Source of the DNA: Chitinivibrionales bacterium
GTDB taxonomy: Bacteria; Fibrobacterota; Chitinivibrionia; Chitinivibrionales; FEN-1185
Direction: 5' to 3'
Length of the DNA: 10,287 bases
Assembly: GCA_028718065.1 (NCBI GenBank)
Contig: JAQUMP010000077.1
Span: 1 to 10,287, forward strand
The position numbers and the translations under genes were made by a program. Under the pieces are notes generated by a model. It was not told the origin of the DNA. It made no database searches and was given only the letters and a program-made list of their open reading frames with translations. Below, in pieces: positions 5,241-10,287 of this stretch. Each line of letters opens with the position of its first letter. The stretch's first letter is position 1.

Positions 5241-6850
5241 ATTGGTTTTCGGCCATAAAAAAAACGCGCCTTTTTAGGAAAGAAAACGATCCCTTGAGCG
5301 GGTCGATTCTCGTTCTTTTTACCATTATCCCTATTGTCATGATTACGCGTTTGTCGGTGCCGCCCTTGCAGGATTTTCCCCTGCATGTCGCCCAGGCATA
5401 TATTCTATTCCACTATCACGCCACACCTTTTTTTCAGCAGCATTTTAGCGTGTTACTGTTTCCTTTTCCCTATCTTATGGAAGATTTTATTTTGCTGCCC
5501 TGCCTGTTTTTCGGGTATGAATTCGCCGGGAAAGTGCTCTTAGGCGTAAGCATTGCCCTGCTCGCGTTCGGCGTGTGGTTCCTGATGCGCACCTTTAATC
5601 CCCAACGCATGTACCTTTGCCTTTTTTGCATTCCGCTTTTTTTTAACAAACTGTTTTTTAAAGGAAATATCAACGCGGTCCTGGGCATCGGTTTTTTTTT
5701 AATCGCCCTTGCCGTTCTCAAAAGAATTTACGACGGTCAAAACAATAAAAAGAGCGTTTGTTTGCTTGGCGCCCTCGCGGTGGCCCTTTATTTTACCCAC
5801 CTGGTCGCCTTTTTTGTTTTTGCGGGCGCAACCATTCCCACGCTTATTTTTTTCTTCCGTAAACGAGTCCGCCTGAACGTGCTCTACGCGCTGGCCCCAT
5901 CGGTTGTACTCTGGGCGGCGCTCGGGCTTTTAAAACCGATCGAGTTTATTAACAAAGTCGACGGAGACATGAGCCGTCTTGACGCATTGCGATTGGTATT
6001 TGACCCGGCCACCTGGCACGGTAAAATTGCCGAAATTCCGGGGCGGCTGGTTAATTTCAGCCCCAACGAATGGAACATTTTACTGCCGCTGGTCTTTTTA
6101 TGGGCATTTCTGCTGGCGGCGGGTTTTTTTCAAATATCCAAAAAACGATTTGAATTCACGGTTTTGGGCGCTCTGTTCCTGCTCTACATTTTCTCCCCGC
6201 GGGAAATTCCGCCCATCATTCGTTTGCATGAGAGAATATTGTTTTCCCTGTTGTTTTTTTCCATTGCCTGCCTCGGCATTCCGGAAAAGTTCCGGGGAAA
6301 CGCGATTGTATCGTTGCGGGAGGAAAAATTTTTCGTACTGGCATTTTGTATAATTACGGCCCTTCGTTTCAACCTGGACATCGGGCGCTCGTTTAAGTCG
6401 ATCGAACCCATTCTGGTTGCGCAGCGCAATCTCCTTAAAAATCTGCCCCCCTCAAAAATGCTTATGCCGCTTACGATCGAAAACCCCTACTTCGGGCAAA
6501 TCGGCGTGCTTAAAGATATGTGGGTTTACTATGTAACGGAACGGCAGGGCCTGGTGCCCGAAGGTTTCGACGTGCAGTTCGGCCTGGTGCGTTTCCGGGA
6601 GGAGCATCCATCCATTTATTTTAACAAGCCCGTTCCGGACATTTCCCAAAATACACCCCTTGACTCGCAGACCTTTTATGTGGATACTTTCAGGGGCCGT
6701 AAAAAAGTCACCTTTGACATGTTGCGACATTATGATTGCCTTCTCGTGTTCGGCGATTCTCCGGAATTATCGTCTAATATCACGCGGGCGGGATTTAAAC
6801 TGCATGAACGGGCGAACATCCTCTCTACCTATGAAAAAATCGCTTTTTAA
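5237..6850 (+). CDS. Polytopic membrane protein, GT-C-like glycosyltransferase
   Basis: The protein has 537 residues. About ten to twelve hydrophobic segments lie between residues 24 and 378, for example 24-39, 100-117, 124-138, 145-162, 172-190, 192-208, 215-232, 281-298, 306-320 and 333-347. The first loop carries PPLQDFPLHVAQ with D46 and H50. An acidic residue in the first extracytoplasmic loop is the hallmark of GT-C glycosyltransferases, which use polyprenyl-phosphate sugars, and D-x-P-x-H is seen in bacterial uncharacterised members. FFKGNINAVLGIGFFLIAL (141-158) and THLVAFFVF (187-195) also resemble that group. The last 150 residues are mostly soluble and probably extracytoplasmic. 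The start ATG overlaps the previous stop codon with no ribosome binding site, implying coupling. Its place between two B12 radical SAM genes suggests it glycosylates or processes their product. A non-enzymatic membrane role is not excluded. Confidence 0.65.
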   Translation: MNWFSAIKKTRLFRKENDPLSGSILVLFTIIPIVMITRLSVPPLQDFPLHVAQAYILFHYHATPFFQQHFSVLLFPFPYLMEDFILLPCLFFGYEFAGKVLLGVSIALLAFGVWFLMRTFNPQRMYLCLFCIPLFFNKLFFKGNINAVLGIGFFLIALAVLKRIYDGQNNKKSVCLLGALAVALYFTHLVAFFVFAGATIPTLIFFFRKRVRLNVLYALAPSVVLWAALGLLKPIEFINKVDGDMSRLDALRLVFDPATWHGKIAEIPGRLVNFSPNEWNILLPLVFLWAFLLAAGFFQISKKRFEFTVLGALFLLYIFSPREIPPIIRLHERILFSLLFFSIACLGIPEKFRGNAIVSLREEKFFVLAFCIITALRFNLDIGRSFKSIEPILVAQRNLLKNLPPSKMLMPLTIENPYFGQIGVLKDMWVYYVTERQGLVPEGFDVQFGLVRFREEHPSIYFNKPVPDISQNTPLDSQTFYVDTFRGRKKVTFDMLRHYDCLLVFGDSPELSSNITRAGFKLHERANILSTYEKIAF

Positions 6851-6862
6851 CAACCGGTGTCT

Positions 6863-8367
6863 ATGCGCATAAGCATTATAAGCCCCAACCGCAGCGGCTG
6901 CGTCTCTATCTTAGACTGCGGCGTTACCTACCTGGCAACCTATCTTAACACGCGCACCACCCACCGCGCCACGATTTGGGACTTTACGTTTCGCCGCAAA
7001 AACTGGCAAAAGTACCTGTCCGATAAATTCCACGGCGATTCACCGGACGCCATCGGCATTACGTTTACAACGCTCTACGAAGATTACGTGCGCGACACGA
7101 TCGCGTTTATCCGGGGCTCGCTTTCCAAAACCATCCCCATCATCCTGGCGGCATTCATCCCACGCTCAAACCCGCCGCTACCATTGCCATGGAGGGCGTA
7201 ACCGCGGTGATCGTGGGCGAAGGCGAGATGATCCTGGCTTCGGTGCTTGACACAATGGAAGGCGGCGGGGGACTGGATAAAATTCCCGGCGTTTATTTCA
7301 AGACGCCCCGCGGCGAAATTATAAGCAATCCGCTGCGCGCCTGGATCGAAGATATCGACACGCTGCCGTTTCCCGACTATGACCTGTGGCAGGACATCGA
7401 TACCTATTTTTATTTCCTGGGCCAGTTGTGGCTTATCGGCAGCCGCGGCTGCCCCTACCAATGCACCAACTGCGAGGAACTGGCGCTGAGCGCGGCCGTT
7501 CCCGGCAAACGCTTCCGCAAGCGCGATCCGGTTAATTACGTCCAGGAAATTGCGTATCATTTTGACAAGTACAAAAACCGCGGCTTGCGCATGGCGCACC
7601 CCTTTGATCCGGTTTTCCCCTTAGACCGGGAGTGGACGCGCTCATTCTGCAACGCCTATATCCGCGCCGGACTCTCGGGCAAACTGCCGTTTTCGATTTT
7701 CAGCAGGGGCGATACCTTTTACATAGGATCGCCGCGAAAAGATTCCTTTGATACGGAACGCCTGCAGTGGCTGGTGGAGGCCGGCTGCAAGGAGATACGC
7801 ATAGGGATTGAGGCAGGCAGCGAACGCGTGCGCAACGACATTCACCACAAGCATGTTACCAACAGTCAACTTCAGGAATCGTTTGCCCTCTTTAGAAAAT
7901 ACGGTGTTATTACCATCGGTTACAACATGCTCGGCGGACCGACCGAGACCAAGGCGGAACTGTGGCAGACCTTCCGCATGAACCGGGCGCTGCGCCCCGA
8001 CAAACCGATCTTTTTTATCTATCAGGAATTGGCGCACCGGTCCGAAGGACTCATGATCGACCATGCCACGGCGTCCGCCGTTCCCTTAAAGAAAAAAAAC
8101 TACCGCGCGCAGCAGGACCGGGCCACAATCCAGTTCGGCGAGCCGCTGGAATCCGCCCATTACTCCAAACGCTGGATCATGGCATTTCAATCATTCTGCT
8201 ATTTTTATTTTGTGTTTAAGCGTGCGTTTAAACTTTTATTGCGTCAGAAACACCGTTTTGTCATTAATTTTTTCCGGTATATGTATCACGGATATCGCCG
8301 GGGATCGAACATGAAGATCGTCTTTGCTTATTTCCTGAGCGCCTCCGGCGACAATCTTTTTTCGTAG
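6863..8367 (+). pseudogene. B12-binding-domain radical SAM protein, split by a -1 frameshift
   Basis: Two overlapping frames make up one gene. The first (6863-7201, MRISIISPNRSG) is the start of a B12-binding domain. After IPIIL (codon ending 7147) it turns into unrelated residues and stops at 7201. The next frame reads GGIHP, then T-L-K-P-A-A-T-I-A and VIVGEGEMI, exactly the expected continuation, if one G is restored near 7148. From there the frame runs to 8367, with its first ATG at 7189. The restored protein has about 501 residues and C197, C201 and C204 in GCPYQCTNCEE, nearly the same positions as in the gene at 3777. It also has EIRIGIEAGSERV and a basic aromatic tail. The second frame alone keeps the whole radical SAM domain but lacks most of the cobalamin domain. 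A GTG at 6857 is an alternative start. Either a true mutation or a single-base read error explains the break. Confidence 0.85.
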
Positions 8368-8383
8368 CGGCGGGGCCTAACGC

Positions 8384-9436
8384 GTGAAGCCATCTTTTGG
8401 TCAACTTACCGCGATCGGCGCGCAAACCCTGGGCGCCCGCCTGCTGGGCCTGCGGTTTCCGCTGACCCTGTACATGGCGCTTACCGACCGCTGCCCGCTG
8501 CGCTGCATCTATTGCGCAGTCCCCCAGCGGGAAAAACACGAACTGCCGACCGGTACCGTTTTAAAGGTAATTCATGACGCCGCGCGCATGGGCATGCAGC
8601 GCTTGCAGCTCGTGGGCGGTGAACCGCTCTGCGCGCCGGACCTGGCCGCCGTTATTGCCGCGGCAAAAAAAGAGAATGTTTTTGTAACGCTTACCACGGG
8701 CGGCACGCTCATCGAGGAACGCCTGGATGCTTTACGGGAGATAGACCTCTGTTTCGTCAGCCTGGACGGCAATGAGGAGGCTCACGACTTCCACCGCGGC
8801 GCCGGGAGTTTTAAAAAAGTCATGCGCGGCATGCAGGCCCTGCGCGACAACGCAATCCCCTATTGGACCACGACGGTCATGACAAAAAAGAACCTCGGCG
8901 ACCTTAATTTTATCATCGACCTCGCCGCCAGGCTGGGGCATTTGGCCAATTTCCAATCGCTTTACACTACCGGACATTCCTATGAACGCCATTTCCATCC
9001 GGCGGCGCTGCCTGAACTTATGCTCGGCCATGAGCAGGCGCGCGACATTTGCCGGCGGCTGCTGGGCCTTAAGCGGCGGGGAGCGCCGATCGGGTCGTCG
9101 GCGCAATATCTATCTTACCTTGTCAATTGGCCCGACACGCAGGCCCCCTATTCGGCCGCATGCGTAAACGGGCTGGCGTGCAGCGCGGGGCGCCTGTATT
9201 GCTATCTGGACACCGATGGCGCGCTTTTTCCCTGCGGCGACGCCATCGGCCGGATGGCGGGGCAATCGGTAAACGGCCCCGGCGGATTTAAGGCGGCCTT
9301 TAACAACCTTGCTCCCCCGCCCTGCCGCTCGTGCATTATCGCCTGCAACGTGGAGCAAAGCCTGCTGTTTTCCCTGCGAATCGCAACCATCGGCAACTGG
9401 CTGGACTCCCTGAGCTCAAAGCAGGCTAAGCCATGA
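8384..9436 (+). CDS. Radical SAM protein with C-terminal SPASM-like cysteine region
   Basis: The GTG start at 8384 begins 16 bases after the previous stop codon. The protein has 350 residues. The core motif is C37, C41 and C44 in DRCPLRCIYCAV. It is followed by GGEP (78-81), which helps bind the SAM amino group, and TLTTGG and FVSLDG strands, as in the PqqE/NirJ-type branch. The C-terminal part has seven cysteines: C260, C266 and C273 around an LDTDGALFPC segment with C284, then C314, C317 and C321 in PPPCRSCIIAC. This resembles a SPASM or twitch region holding one or two auxiliary Fe-S clusters. Such enzymes often modify peptides, but also small molecules and sugars. The stop overlaps the next ATG by four bases (ATGA). 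No precursor peptide is visible nearby, so the substrate is unknown. Confidence 0.87.
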   Translation: MKPSFGQLTAIGAQTLGARLLGLRFPLTLYMALTDRCPLRCIYCAVPQREKHELPTGTVLKVIHDAARMGMQRLQLVGGEPLCAPDLAAVIAAAKKENVFVTLTTGGTLIEERLDALREIDLCFVSLDGNEEAHDFHRGAGSFKKVMRGMQALRDNAIPYWTTTVMTKKNLGDLNFIIDLAARLGHLANFQSLYTTGHSYERHFHPAALPELMLGHEQARDICRRLLGLKRRGAPIGSSAQYLSYLVNWPDTQAPYSAACVNGLACSAGRLYCYLDTDGALFPCGDAIGRMAGQSVNGPGGFKAAFNNLAPPPCRSCIIACNVEQSLLFSLRIATIGNWLDSLSSKQAKP

Positions 9437-10287
9437 GCTTTTCGCTGCGGCAGAACCTAAATTTCGGCAAAATATTCCTGGGCATCCCCGCGCCGATTTA
9501 CGTCCAGTTTGCCATTACCAAGTCCTGCCTCATGCACTGCCGCATGTGCAACGTCACCCGGTCGCGCCAGGATGAAACCGAGCTTGACATCGGCCAAATC
9601 GGCGCGCTCGCCGAGGTAATCGGCCGCATGGGGGTCGGCCTGATCGTGCTTTCGGGCGGCGAGCCCCTGCTGCGCGCCGATCTTGCCGAGGCGGTGCGGG
9701 CATTTTCCCGCCGGGGCATTACGGTGCGGCTCCAGAGCAACGGCATTCTTATGCGTCAAGATGTGCTGCAAGAGCTTTACGACGCGGGACTCAACGGCAT
9801 CACCGTTTCCCTGCACAGCCTCTCCGAACAAAAAACGGCCCATCTTACCGGGATTGCCGATGCCTTGCCTCGCATCCTCGACGGTCTTTGCGCCGCCGGC
9901 GGGATTTTCGGCAAGCGCGGGCGCATTCTGGGCATAAACACGGTGGTATCGGCGCTTAACCTTACGGAAATTCCCCGCTTAGTTGAATTCGTAACGCGCA
10001 TAGGATTTTCCCTATCGCTCATTCCCCTGCATGGCGCGAGCGGCGACGGGCATATCGTGCGTAAAGGCGACCGGGAGCTTATGTTTTTACCGCGCCACCA
10101 CAAAACCATCGATGCGGTTTTTGACCGCGTAATCGCCATGAAGCACGCCGGCTTTAACATTTACAATTCGGATAAATTCCTCCGGGAAAGCGCGGAATTT
10201 CTTAAAACCGGCGGCGTGCGCTGGCAATGCCGCAGCCCGCGGCTCTATTTTTCGATCAGTCCCTCCGGCCGCTTTCTGCCGTGCGTG
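9433..10287 (+). CDS. Radical SAM protein, probably SPASM/twitch type (3' partial)
   Basis: The frame starts with ATG at 9433, overlapping the preceding stop codon, and stays open to the window end (285 codons). A weak GCAGG lies seven bases upstream. The cluster motif is C32, C36 and C39 in SCLMHCRMCN. GGEP follows at 75-78, then RLQSNGILM and GITVSLHS, typical core strands of the radical SAM barrel. The visible C-terminus (WQC with C266, then SISPSGRFLPC with C284) is the beginning of a SPASM-like auxiliary cluster region, with the remaining cysteines expected beyond the window. It is related to, but clearly different from, its upstream neighbour, so the pair is not a recent duplication. 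Both may act in sequence or as partners on the same substrate. Confidence 0.87.
   Translation, partial: MSFSLRQNLNFGKIFLGIPAPIYVQFAITKSCLMHCRMCNVTRSRQDETELDIGQIGALAEVIGRMGVGLIVLSGGEPLLRADLAEAVRAFSRRGITVRLQSNGILMRQDVLQELYDAGLNGITVSLHSLSEQKTAHLTGIADALPRILDGLCAAGGIFGKRGRILGINTVVSALNLTEIPRLVEFVTRIGFSLSLIPLHGASGDGHIVRKGDRELMFLPRHHKTIDAVFDRVIAMKHAGFNIYNSDKFLRESAEFLKTGGVRWQCRSPRLYFSISPSGRFLPCV

Noticed and set aside
7140..7160. Programmed ribosomal frameshifting at the split radical SAM gene
   Set aside because: No X-XXY-YYZ slippery sequence and no obvious stimulatory structure at the junction; a single missing G explains it fully.

Overview
The window looks like a piece of a Gram-negative bacterial chromosome of middling GC content. 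The main pointers are a signal-peptide-bearing predicted outer-membrane beta-barrel protein and two tRNA genes whose 3' CCA is not encoded. The sequence alone does not fix the phylum.

Left part (1-2085): the 3' end of a glycine-rich membrane protein gene is followed by a tRNA-Pro(TGG) / tRNA-Arg(TCT) pair and a strong intrinsic terminator. The 3' end of tRNA-Arg plus its terminator (975-1060) is repeated, in diverged form, at 1832-1915. Between the two copies lie a cluster of short direct repeats resembling integrase arm sites and a complete RelE/HigB-type toxin with an overlapping XRE antitoxin. This reads as the remnant of a small tRNA-integrated element that kept its toxin-antitoxin module and lost its integrase. 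The toxin-antitoxin promoter is near consensus, its predicted start falls on the toxin ATG (leaderless), and two palindromes overlap the promoter.

Middle part (2086-3640): a minus-strand beta-barrel gene with its own downstream terminator is divergent from a plus-strand DUF975-type membrane protein. They are separated by a 356-base gap that holds a hairpin and a weak promoter.

Right part (3713-10287, running off the window): a tightly packed co-directional cluster. It starts from a candidate sigma70 promoter and contains a B12-binding radical SAM enzyme, a GT-C-like polytopic membrane protein, a second B12-binding radical SAM enzyme broken by a single-base frameshift, and two radical SAM enzymes with C-terminal cysteine-rich (SPASM-like) regions, the last one cut by the window end. 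Gene joins are mostly ATGA overlaps or gaps of 12-16 bases. Four radical SAM genes around one lipid-linked-sugar type glycosyltransferase suggest a biosynthetic pathway for a methylated or otherwise radical-modified, possibly glycosylated and exported, molecule. No precursor peptide gene is visible and the product cannot be named from the sequence.
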